A stretch of 5,592 bases of DNA from an uncultured Granulicatella sp. (GTDB taxonomy: Bacteria; Bacillota; Bacilli; Lactobacillales; Aerococcaceae), in contig CALIJD010000266.1 in NCBI GenBank assembly GCA_938017885.1, positions 1 to 5,592 on the forward strand, written 5' to 3'. The notes below the pieces were generated by a model. It saw nothing but the letters and a program-made list of their open reading frames with translations. It was not told the DNA's origin and made no database searches. Of this stretch, positions 1 through 5,592 are shown in pieces (within the stretch, counting starts at the first letter, position 1; the number at the start of each line of letters is the position of its first letter). A program made the position numbers and the translations under genes.

Positions 1-2
1 CT

Positions 3-134
3 TTCTTAGTAGTGGGAAACCAAGAACGTGAAGCAGCTGGCTTATCAAACCCAATCGTTCACGATACAGAAGCAGCTATTAAAGTAGCAGTTGAAGCACT
101 TCGTAATTTAATTAAAGAAGACCGTGCAAAATAA
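3..134 (+). CDS. Nucleoside phosphorylase, probably uridine phosphorylase (C-terminal end, partial)
   Basis: Only the last 43 codons are in the window, read from position 3 and ending in TAA at 132-134; the gene starts upstream. The end of the protein, with [18 protein letters not shown], resembles the closing helix of E. coli uridine phosphorylase as I remember it (QTESHAVKIVVEAARRLL), where a T-E pair is followed by a K-V-V-E-A-R type amphipathic helix. Such enzymes (PNP/UDP family, cytoplasmic) split uridine or deoxyuridine with phosphate to give the base and ribose- or deoxyribose-1-phosphate. The gene ends 14 bp before deoC on the same strand, so the two are probably one transcript, and deoC would act on the deoxyribose phosphate after mutase action. 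The identification rests on a short tail plus context. A purine-specific or other family member is possible, and the catalytic residues are not visible. Confidence 0.6.
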   Translation, partial: FLVVGNQEREAAGLSNPIVHDTEAAIKVAVEALRNLIKEDRAK

Positions 135-148
135 GAAAGAGGGATTAT

Positions 149-820
149 ATGGAAATCAAAGAAATCTTGAAAACAGTTGACCATACATTATTATTGCCTG
201 CATCTACTTGGAGTGAAATCAAAGAGATTTTAGATGATGCGATGAAGTATGAAACAGCGTCAGCATGTATCCCAGCTTCTTTTGTCAAACGTGCGAGCGA
301 ATATGTGAATGGAAAATTAGCCATCTGTACTGTTATCGGCTTCCCGAACGGCTATAGCACAACAGCGACAAAAGTCTTCGAGGCAAAAGACGCTATCCAA
401 AATGGAGCCAGCGAAATCGATATGGTCATCAATATTGGAGACGTGAAAGATGGACGTTTTGATGTTGTAGAAGATGAAATTCGTCAAATTCATGAAGCAT
501 GTGGCGGTCATATCTTAAAAGTGATTATCGAAACCGCACTTCTTACAGAAGACGAAATCATCAAGATGTGCGAAGTTGTAACAAAAGCAGGTGCAGAATT
601 CATCAAGACGTCAACAGGTTTCTCAACAGCGGGTGCGACATTTGAGCACGTAGCATTAATGAAGAAACACGTTGGAGAAGGTGTTCTTGTAAAGGCTGCT
701 GGCGGAATTTCTAGCATTGAAGATGCAGAAAAATTCATCGAATTAGGAGCAAGTCGTCTTGGTACAAGTCGGATTGTGAAAATCGTGAAGAATCAATCGG
801 TCGAAGAGGGCACTTATTAG
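149..820 (+). CDS. deoC: Deoxyribose-phosphate aldolase (DERA)
   Basis: This cytoplasmic class I aldolase cleaves 2-deoxy-D-ribose-5-phosphate into glyceraldehyde-3-phosphate and acetaldehyde, the last step of deoxynucleoside breakdown. The 223-residue protein has the usual length of the short bacterial form and is a single TIM barrel. The Schiff-base lysine is K153 in FIKTSTG. The proton-relay pair is D91 (EIDMVINIG) and K182 (VKAAGG). A C-terminal tyrosine, Y223, matches the mobile catalytic tyrosine at the end of the E. coli enzyme. The phosphate-binding turn near the end reads G205-T-S-R-I, with Arg208 where many relatives have Ser then Gly. The ATG is preceded by AAAGAGGG (136-143) at a 5-nt distance, which supports this start. 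It follows a probable nucleoside phosphorylase by 14 bp and is followed by a terminator, so it is the last gene of its operon. No promoter of its own is visible in the short gap. Confidence 0.96.
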   Translation: MEIKEILKTVDHTLLLPASTWSEIKEILDDAMKYETASACIPASFVKRASEYVNGKLAICTVIGFPNGYSTTATKVFEAKDAIQNGASEIDMVINIGDVKDGRFDVVEDEIRQIHEACGGHILKVIIETALLTEDEIIKMCEVVTKAGAEFIKTSTGFSTAGATFEHVALMKKHVGEGVLVKAAGGISSIEDAEKFIELGASRLGTSRIVKIVKNQSVEEGTY

Positions 821-848
821 TCCAAAAAAACCAGATAAAATCTAACTT

Positions 849-886
849 TCCCAAGTGTCGTCAATCTTGACGGTGCTTGGGATTTT
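849..886 (+). terminator. Rho-independent terminator of the deoC operon
   Basis: Starting 28 bp after the deoC stop, arm 849-864 (TCCCAAGTGTCGTCAA) pairs with 867-882 (TTGACGGTGCTTGGGA). The match is complete when three central G-U wobbles (856-858 with 873-875) are allowed. The tip will open to a small loop around ATCT. The stem is followed by TTTT at 883-886 and then GTGT, so the U tract is short but present. It closes the nucleoside-salvage operon. Its right arm also contains the -35 box of the promoter annotated at 867-895. How completely it terminates cannot be judged by eye, so some read-through into rpoB is possible. Confidence 0.82.
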
Positions 887-895
887 GTGTATAAT
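867..895 (+). promoter_or_regulatory. Strong sigma-A promoter overlapping the deoC terminator
   Basis: The -35 box TTGACG (867-872, five of six consensus bases) is separated by exactly 17 bp from a perfect -10 box TATAAT (890-895). TGTG lies directly upstream of the -10, resembling but offset from the extended -10 motif. The expected transcription start is an A near 901-902. The promoter points at rpoB and is the best candidate for the rpoBC promoter, giving a leader of about 227 nt to the TTG start. The alternative is that it makes a short RNA ending at the hairpin at 974-1031. Score and spacing are convincing; use in the cell is inferred. Confidence 0.75.
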
Positions 896-943
896 AATAT
901 AACGCAATAAGTGTGGATTTTAATCGGTGTGAGGGTTGAAATA

Positions 944-973
944 TTGTCCAATTCCTTACAAATAAAGGCTTAA
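944..973 (+). other. Possible nine-codon leader peptide ORF (speculative)
   Basis: TTG at 944 opens a frame reading MSNSLQIKA that stops at TAA 971-973, immediately before the left arm of the hairpin starting near 974. GAGGG at 931-935 lies 8 nt before the TTG and could act as a ribosome binding site. The same frame is open further upstream from GTG at 911 (20 codons), but that start has no recognisable binding site. An ORF this short occurs easily by chance, and its residues show no run of a regulatory amino acid. It is listed because of where its stop codon lies. Confidence in actual translation is low. Confidence 0.15.
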
Positions 974-1035
974 AACAAAAGAATTTGCATTTTTCACAAA
1001 TGACCGCAAACAATTCTTTTGGTTTTTTTTTGTTT
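974..1035 (+). terminator. Terminator-like hairpin with nine-T tract in the rpoB leader
   Basis: Left arm 976-985 (CAAAAGAATT) pairs with 1012-1021 (AATTCTTTTG). A-T pairs can be added outside it with one bulged G at 1022. A further inner helix pairs TGC 986-988 with GCA 1006-1008 across a 3-nt bulge. The small pairing ATTT 989-992 with AAAT 998-1001 could close the apical part. The stem is followed by nine T (1023-1031), then G and TTT. This is the shape of an intrinsic terminator, although the stem is AT-rich and so weaker than usual. It lies downstream of the promoter at 867-895 and 97 bp before rpoB. It could attenuate rpoBC, end a small RNA, or serve as a second terminator behind deoC. 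Confidence 0.6.
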
Positions 1036-1073
1036 AAAAATCGACCGAAATCTTCATTTGTTACGAACTTTTA

Positions 1074-1101
1074 ATAAATGTCATCATATTGTAACATTTA
1101 T
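1074..1101. repeat. Perfect 8-bp inverted repeat upstream of rpoB
   Basis: ATAAATGT (1074-1081) and ACATTTAT (1094-1101) are exact reverse complements separated by 12 bp. The centre lies 41 bp before the TTG start of rpoB. The repeat could bind a dimeric regulator as DNA or form a weak AU-rich hairpin in the leader RNA. It has no following T tract, so it is not a terminator. I do not recognise it as the box of a known regulator. In such AT-rich DNA a match of this length can arise by chance. Confidence 0.4.
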
Positions 1102-1115
1102 CAATACTAATTATT

Positions 1116-1122
1116 AGGGGTG
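1116..1122 (+). promoter_or_regulatory. Ribosome binding site that fixes the rpoB start at TTG 1129
   Basis: AGGGGTG (1116-1122) can pair with the anti-Shine-Dalgarno end of 16S rRNA, allowing one G-U pair. It lies 6 nt before TTG at 1129, an ideal distance. The GTG at 1120 lies inside this site and has no binding site of its own upstream, so the longer reading from 1120 is unlikely. Confidence 0.8.
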
Positions 1123-1128
1123 GAAGAG

Positions 1129-4100
1129 TTGGCACATCATGATGTGAAATACGGTAGACACCGTGTGCGTAGAAGTTATGCACGAATCAGTGAAGTATTA
1201 GAATTACCTAATCTGATTGAAATCCAAACAGATTCTTACCAATGGTTCTTGGATGAAGGAATCCGTGAAATGTTCAAGGATATTTCTCCAATTGAAGACC
1301 ATACTGGTAATTTATCATTGGAGTTCTTAGATTATGAATTACATGCTCCAAAATATAATTTACAAGAAGCTAGAAATCACGACGCAAATTACGCAGCTCC
1401 AATTTACGTAAAAATGCGTTTAGTGAACAAAGAAACTGGTGAAGTGAAAGACCAAGAAGTATTCTTTGGTGACTTCCCATTAATGACTGAAATGGGGACA
1501 TTTATCATTAATGGTGCAGAACGTGTAATTGTATCTCAATTAGTTCGTTCACCAGGTGCTTATTTCCATGACAGACCTGACAAAAACGGTAAGCAATTAT
1601 ATGGTTCAACATTAATTCCAAACCGTGGTGCATGGTTAGAGTATGAAACAGACTCAAAAGACATTTCTTATGTTCGTATCGACCGTACTCGTAAAATCCC
1701 ATTAACGGTATTAGTTCGTGCGTTAGGTTTCGGTTCAGATGAGCTTATCCAAGAAATCTTCGGAGATAGCGAAACATTACGTTTAACTCTAGATAAAGAT
1801 GTTCATAAACGTATGGATGAATCTCGTACAGAAGAAGCCTTAAAAGACATTTACGATCGTCTACGTCCAGGTGAACCAAAAACAGCTGAAAGTTCGCGCA
1901 ACTTATTAACAGCTCGTTTCTTTGACCCACGCCGCTATGATTTAGCAGCAGTTGGACGCTATAAAGTTAATAAAAAATTAAACCTAAAAAATCGTTTATT
2001 ACACCAAACAATTGCTGAGAACTTAGTAGATCCTGAAACAGGAGAAATCGTTGTTGAAAAAGGAACAGTTCTTGAACGCGATGTAATGGAAAAAGTAGTA
2101 GAAGTCCTTGAAAAAGGTGCGAACCTATTCACTTTACATCCATCAGAAGACGGTGTGATTAAAGAGCCAGTAACAATCCAAACAGTAGAAGTTTACTCAC
2201 CAGCTGACCCAGAACGTGTGATTAAAGTTATCGGGAACGGAAACGTGACTGAAGACGTGAAACACGTGACTGCAAGCGACATTATTGCAACAATCAGCTA
2301 CTTCTTAAACCTTTACGAAGGAATCGGAACAACAGACGATATCGACCACTTAGGAAACCGTCGTATCCGTTCAGTAGGGGAATTATTACAAAACCAATTC
2401 CGTATTGGTTTATCTCGTATGGAACGTGTGGTTCGCGAACGTATGTCTATTCAAGACACTGCAACAGTAACACCACAACAATTAGTAAACATCCGTCCAG
2501 TCGTTGCGGCTATTAAAGAGTTCTTTGGATCTTCTCAATTGTCACAATTCATGGACCAAACAAACCCATTAGGAGAGTTAACACACAAACGCCGTCTATC
2601 AGCGTTAGGACCTGGTGGTTTGACTCGAGACCGTGCCGGATATGAAGTTCGTGACGTTCACTATTCTCACTATGGTCGTATGTGTCCTATCGAAACTCCT
2701 GAGGGACCAAACATCGGGTTGATCAACAGCTTATCAACCTATGCGAAGATCAATAAATATGGTTTCATTGAAACTCCATACCGTCGTGTAGACTGGAACA
2801 CTCATAAAGTTACAGATAAGATCGACTACTTAACAGCTGACGAAGAAGATAGCTTCGTAGTAGCACAAGCAAACTCTCCATTAAATGAAGATGGAAGCTT
2901 CGTGAATGATGTTGTTATGGCGCGTTACGTATCTGAAAACTTAGAAGTGCCAGTAGAACGCGTTGACTACATGGACGTTTCTCCAAAACAAGTAGTTGCA
3001 GTTGCGACAGCATGTATCCCGTTCTTAGAAAACGACGACTCAAACCGTGCGTTGATGGGTGCGAACATGCAACGTCAAGCTGTTCCATTGTTAAATCCAA
3101 AAGCACCATTTATCGGTACAGGTATGGAATACGTATCTGCGCATGACTCAGGGGTTGCCTTGTTATGTAAACGTGATGGTGTTGTCGAATTCGTAGATGC
3201 TAAAGAAGTACGTGTACGTACAGCTGAAGGCACATTAGATACTTACCAAATCACTAAGTTCCACGGATCAAACGCGGGTATGTGTTACAACCAACGTCCA
3301 ATCGTGGCACAAGGGGATAAAGTCGTTAAAGGCGAAATCCTGGCAGATGGACCTTCTATGGAAAAAGGTGAATTAGCATTAGGACAAAACGTTCTAGTAG
3401 CGTTCATGACTTGGGAAGGTTACAACTACGAGGATGCGGTAATCATGAGTGAACGTCTAGTTAAAGACGATGTGTATACTTCAATCCACATCGATGATTA
3501 CGATTCAGAAGCTCGTGATACAAAACTTGGACCTGAAGAAATTACTCGTGAGATTCCAAACGTTGGGGAAGACGCATTGAAGAACCTAGACGCAGACGGA
3601 ATTATTCGTATCGGTGCCGAAGTTAAAGATGGTGACATCTTAGTCGGTAAAGTAACTCCTAAAGGGTTAACAGAACAATCACCGGAAGAACGTTTATTAC
3701 ACGCAATCTTCGGTGAAAAAGCTCGTGAAGTTCGTGACACGTCTCTACGTGTACCTCACGGCGGTGGCGGTATTGTCCGTGATGTACGTGTATTCACACG
3801 TGCAGCAGGTGATGAATTAGCACCTGGCGTAAACAAATTAGTTCGTGTATATATTGTACAAAAACGTAAAATCAATGAAGGGGATAAGATGGCCGGACGT
3901 CACGGTAATAAAGGGGTTGTTTCCCGTATTATGCCGGAAGAAGATATGCCATTCTTACCAGATGGAACACCAGTTGACATCATGTTAAACCCATTAGGGG
4001 TACCTTCACGTATGAACATCGGACAAGTGTTAGAGTTACACTTAGGGATGGCTGCTCGTGAATTAGGTATTTACATCGCAACACCAGTATTCGATGGTGC

Positions 4101-4758
4101 GCAAGATGAAGACGTATGGGGAACTGTTGCAGAAGCGGGTATGGCTCGTGATGCGAAAACAATTCTATATGATGGACGTACAGGGGAACCATTCGATAAC
4201 CGTGTGTCAGTAGGGGTTATGTACATGATCAAACTTGCTCACATGGTTGACGACAAACTTCACGCTCGTTCAATTGGACCATACTCACTCGTTACACAAC
4301 AACCTCTTGGAGGTAAAGCGCAGTTTGGTGGACAACGTTTCGGGGAAATGGAAGTATGGGCACTGGAAGCTTATGGTGCTGCGTATACATTACAAGAAAT
4401 CTTAACGTACAAATCAGATGATGTTGTTGGTCGTGTGAAGACTTACGAATCAATCGTTAAAGGTCAACAAATTTCACGTCCAGGTGTACCTGAATCATTC
4501 CGCGTATTAGTAAAAGAATTACAAGCTTTAGGTCTTGATATGAAAGTACTTGATGCACAGGATGAAGAAATCAAACTAGAAGATATGGACGAAGACGAAG
4601 GAATTCGTTTCAGTGACGTTGAAAGAACAAACGAAAGACGTGCGCAATTAGATGAATATTCAGACCGCGCAGCTGAATTATCAGCAGCAGAAGAAACTTC
4701 ATCTGAAGACGTTGAAGTAGACGTTGTTGAAGATGATTTTGAAATTGACGAAGAGTAA
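1129..4758 (+). CDS. rpoB: DNA-directed RNA polymerase subunit beta
   Basis: This is the beta subunit of the cytoplasmic RNA polymerase core, which with beta-prime forms the catalytic centre and RNA/DNA channel. From the TTG at 1129 it has 1209 residues, normal for Lactobacillales, and begins [20 protein letters not shown], matching the N-terminus of enterococcal RpoB. The frame is also open from GTG 1120, three codons earlier. The protrusion/lobe region is near the start (ERVIVSQ, V135). The rifampicin pocket is at about 465-495, with Q473, D476, H486 and S491 in wild-type (sensitive) state. The active-site lysines K920 and K928 lie in [12 protein letters not shown]. The beta-prime-binding C-terminal block ([20 protein letters not shown]) is intact. 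After about residue 1144 comes a variable acidic tail, with 11 of the last 19 residues Asp or Glu. No frameshift or foreign insertion is seen. rpoC follows after 51 bp. Confidence 0.98.
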   Translation: MAHHDVKYGRHRVRRSYARISEVLELPNLIEIQTDSYQWFLDEGIREMFKDISPIEDHTGNLSLEFLDYELHAPKYNLQEARNHDANYAAPIYVKMRLVNKETGEVKDQEVFFGDFPLMTEMGTFIINGAERVIVSQLVRSPGAYFHDRPDKNGKQLYGSTLIPNRGAWLEYETDSKDISYVRIDRTRKIPLTVLVRALGFGSDELIQEIFGDSETLRLTLDKDVHKRMDESRTEEALKDIYDRLRPGEPKTAESSRNLLTARFFDPRRYDLAAVGRYKVNKKLNLKNRLLHQTIAENLVDPETGEIVVEKGTVLERDVMEKVVEVLEKGANLFTLHPSEDGVIKEPVTIQTVEVYSPADPERVIKVIGNGNVTEDVKHVTASDIIATISYFLNLYEGIGTTDDIDHLGNRRIRSVGELLQNQFRIGLSRMERVVRERMSIQDTATVTPQQLVNIRPVVAAIKEFFGSSQLSQFMDQTNPLGELTHKRRLSALGPGGLTRDRAGYEVRDVHYSHYGRMCPIETPEGPNIGLINSLSTYAKINKYGFIETPYRRVDWNTHKVTDKIDYLTADEEDSFVVAQANSPLNEDGSFVNDVVMARYVSENLEVPVERVDYMDVSPKQVVAVATACIPFLENDDSNRALMGANMQRQAVPLLNPKAPFIGTGMEYVSAHDSGVALLCKRDGVVEFVDAKEVRVRTAEGTLDTYQITKFHGSNAGMCYNQRPIVAQGDKVVKGEILADGPSMEKGELALGQNVLVAFMTWEGYNYEDAVIMSERLVKDDVYTSIHIDDYDSEARDTKLGPEEITREIPNVGEDALKNLDADGIIRIGAEVKDGDILVGKVTPKGLTEQSPEERLLHAIFGEKAREVRDTSLRVPHGGGGIVRDVRVFTRAAGDELAPGVNKLVRVYIVQKRKINEGDKMAGRHGNKGVVSRIMPEEDMPFLPDGTPVDIMLNPLGVPSRMNIGQVLELHLGMAARELGIYIATPVFDGAQDEDVWGTVAEAGMARDAKTILYDGRTGEPFDNRVSVGVMYMIKLAHMVDDKLHARSIGPYSLVTQQPLGGKAQFGGQRFGEMEVWALEAYGAAYTLQEILTYKSDDVVGRVKTYESIVKGQQISRPGVPESFRVLVKELQALGLDMKVLDAQDEEIKLEDMDEDEGIRFSDVERTNERRAQLDEYSDRAAELSAAEETSSEDVEVDVVEDDFEIDEE
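1133..1146. repeat. Perfect 14-bp palindrome at codons 2-6 of rpoB
   Basis: CACATCATGATGTG is its own reverse complement and begins 2 bp after the TTG start codon. It encodes Ala-His-His-Asp-Val together with flanking bases. In RNA it could fold as a five-pair stem with a CATG loop, close enough to the start codon to affect initiation. As DNA it is a symmetric site. It may simply result from the His-His-Asp codons; no function is claimed. Confidence 0.35.
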
Positions 4759-4766
4759 TAGAACTA

Positions 4767-4789
4767 TTGGAATCGTAGGGCAATTCCAA
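4767..4789 (+). repeat. Small hairpin in the rpoB-rpoC gap
   Basis: TTGGAAT (4767-4773) pairs exactly with ATTCCAA (4783-4789) around a 9-nt loop (4774-4782). There is no T tract after it, so it should not terminate transcription, and rpoC's binding site starts just downstream at 4796. It could be an RNA processing or stability element between the two cistrons, or chance. Confidence 0.35.
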
Positions 4790-4795
4790 AAGAAA

Positions 4796-4802
4796 GGGAG
4801 GT
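4796..4802 (+). promoter_or_regulatory. Ribosome binding site fixing the TTG start of rpoC
   Basis: GGGAGGT (4796-4802) is a strong Shine-Dalgarno sequence 7 nt before the TTG at 4810. The first in-frame ATG (4837) would remove the conserved MIDVN-FESM start of the protein and lacks such a site, so TTG is the start. Confidence 0.88.
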
Positions 4803-4809
4803 AGGCCCC

Positions 4810-5592
4810 TTGATAGATGTAAATAATTTTGAAAGTATGCAGATTGGTTTGGCGTCACCGGAGAAAATCCGTGAATGGTCACATGGGGAAGTTACAAAAC
4901 CTGAAACAATCAACTACCGTACTTTAAAACCAGAACGCGATGGTTTATTCTGTGAGAAAATCTTTGGACCAACAAAAGACTTAGAATGTTCTTGTGGAAA
5001 ATTAAAGAAAATTAATAATAAAGGCAAAGTCTGCGATCGTTGTGGCGTTGAAGTTACGCGCTCAAAAGTTCGTCGTGAACGTATGGGACACATCGAGTTA
5101 GCAGCTCCAGTATCACATGTGTGGTACTTCAAAGGCATTCCAAGCCGCATGGGACTTGTGTTAGACATGAGTCCTCGTGCGCTGGAAGAAGTCATTTATT
5201 TTGCAAGCTACGTTGTTATTGACGCTGGCGACACAACATTAATGAACAAACAATTATTAACAGAACGTGAATACCGTGAAAAACGTGCTGAATTTGGAAC
5301 TCGTTTCCATGCAGCAATGGGTGCGGAAGCCGTTCAAGAATTATTAAATAAAGTAGACTTAGAGGCTGAAATCGCTGAATTAAAAGAAGAGTTGAAAACA
5401 GCTCAAGGTCAAAAACGTACGCGTGCAATCCGTCGTTTAGATATTCTAGATGCCTTTAAAGAATCAGGAAACAAACCTGGTTGGATGGTAATGGATGTTA
5501 TTCCAGTTATCCCACCAGATTTACGTCCAATGGTTCAACTAGAAGGTGGACGTTTTGCAACAAGTGACTTAAACGATTTATACCGTCGTGTG
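4810..5592 (+). CDS. rpoC: DNA-directed RNA polymerase subunit beta-prime (N-terminal part, partial)
   Basis: This is the beginning of the largest core polymerase subunit, which carries the catalytic magnesium site and the clamp. The window holds 261 codons of a protein that is normally about 1200 residues; the catalytic NADFDGD motif lies beyond the edge. It opens [20 protein letters not shown], the typical Firmicute start, from a TTG codon. The N-terminal zinc ribbon is complete, with C60, C62, C75 and C78 (CSC ... CDRC). It is followed by the clamp segment [20 protein letters not shown] and the block [20 protein letters not shown] near the end of the visible part. The gap after rpoB is 51 bp without a terminator or obvious promoter, so the two are one operon. 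Nothing is broken or unusual in the visible stretch apart from the TTG start. Confidence 0.97.
   Translation, partial: MIDVNNFESMQIGLASPEKIREWSHGEVTKPETINYRTLKPERDGLFCEKIFGPTKDLECSCGKLKKINNKGKVCDRCGVEVTRSKVRRERMGHIELAAPVSHVWYFKGIPSRMGLVLDMSPRALEEVIYFASYVVIDAGDTTLMNKQLLTEREYREKRAEFGTRFHAAMGAEAVQELLNKVDLEAEIAELKEELKTAQGQKRTRAIRRLDILDAFKESGNKPGWMVMDVIPVIPPDLRPMVQLEGGRFATSDLNDLYRRV

Noticed and set aside
317..738. Two minus-strand open frames (317-511 and 508-738) inside deoC
   Set aside because: They are antisense shadows of a well-supported gene, have no ribosome binding sites of note and resemble no family I know.
836..864. Divergent promoter on the minus strand using the mirror TTGACG (859-864)
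   Set aside because: The hairpin symmetry gives a -35 box on the minus strand, but the best -10 candidate (TTTTAT, 18-bp spacing) is poor and it would only run antisense into deoC.
1079..1096. GlnR/TnrA-like box TGTCA-N8-TAACA before rpoB
   Set aside because: The known consensus needs 7 bases between the half-sites and this has 8, which changes helical phasing. Nothing else suggests nitrogen control of rpoBC.
2521..2620. Possible rifampicin-resistance change in rpoB
   Set aside because: The residues usually altered (Q473, D476, H486, S491) are wild type. G482, where bacilli have Ala, is the normal state in enterococcus-like relatives as I recall them.
3208..3221. Palindrome GTACG-TGTA-CGTAC inside rpoB
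   Set aside because: It is produced by alternating Val and Arg codons in EVRVRTAE and is best explained as coding coincidence.
3783..3804. Nine-pair hairpin inside rpoB around TGTACGTGT-ATTC-ACACGTGCA
   Set aside because: It lies in conserved coding sequence (DVRVFTRAA) and follows from the codons used for Val, Arg and Thr. There is no T tract or other sign of function.
1508..5428. Minus-strand open frames of 61-93 codons within rpoB and rpoC
   Set aside because: All lie opposite highly conserved codons of essential genes. Their compositions look like reverse-complement artefacts and none has supporting context.
1..5592. Mobile element, CRISPR, defence system or toxin-antitoxin pair
   Set aside because: No direct-repeat arrays, transposase or recombinase motifs, target duplications or small paired ORFs are visible; coding content is entirely core genes.

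Overview
This is an ordinary housekeeping stretch of chromosome from a low-GC Firmicute, most likely in the order Lactobacillales. The order-level call rests on RpoB and RpoC, which read like those of enterococci and carnobacteria. One example is the rifampicin-pocket segment [20 protein letters not shown], where I recall bacilli having PLAEL. AT-rich codon choice, strong Shine-Dalgarno sites and TTG starts fit the same group. I cannot name the genus. Carnobacteriaceae or a relative is a guess from protein resemblance held in memory.

Layout. (1) Positions 1-134 hold the last 43 codons of a probable nucleoside (uridine) phosphorylase. (2) After 14 bp comes deoC (149-820), the deoxyribose-5-phosphate aldolase. 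Together these form the end of a nucleoside-salvage operon that turns nucleosides into sugar phosphates and then into glyceraldehyde-3-phosphate and acetaldehyde. (3) Positions 821-1128 are non-coding and AT-rich, and hold most of the interest: a rho-independent terminator for the deoC operon, a near-consensus sigma-A promoter whose -35 box lies inside the right arm of that terminator, a second terminator-like hairpin with a nine-T tract about 70 bp downstream of the predicted transcription start, and a perfect 8-bp inverted repeat just before the rpoB ribosome binding site. (4) rpoB (best start TTG at 1129, end 4758) encodes the RNA polymerase beta subunit. (5) After 51 bp comes rpoC (TTG at 4810), the beta-prime subunit, which runs off the window after 261 codons.

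The beta and beta-prime genes are co-oriented and almost certainly co-transcribed, and they supply the two large subunits of the RNA polymerase active centre. No ribosomal protein genes (rplJ, rplL) lie directly upstream of rpoB. The E. coli arrangement of rplL read through an attenuator into rpoB is therefore absent here, and rpoB must rely on the 821-1128 region or on read-through from deoC.

I see no mobile element, CRISPR array, tRNA, rRNA or defence system. The only part with possible new biology is the rpoB leader, which could be an attenuated 5' UTR or a separate small RNA of about 130 nt. That reading comes from sequence pattern alone and is untested.
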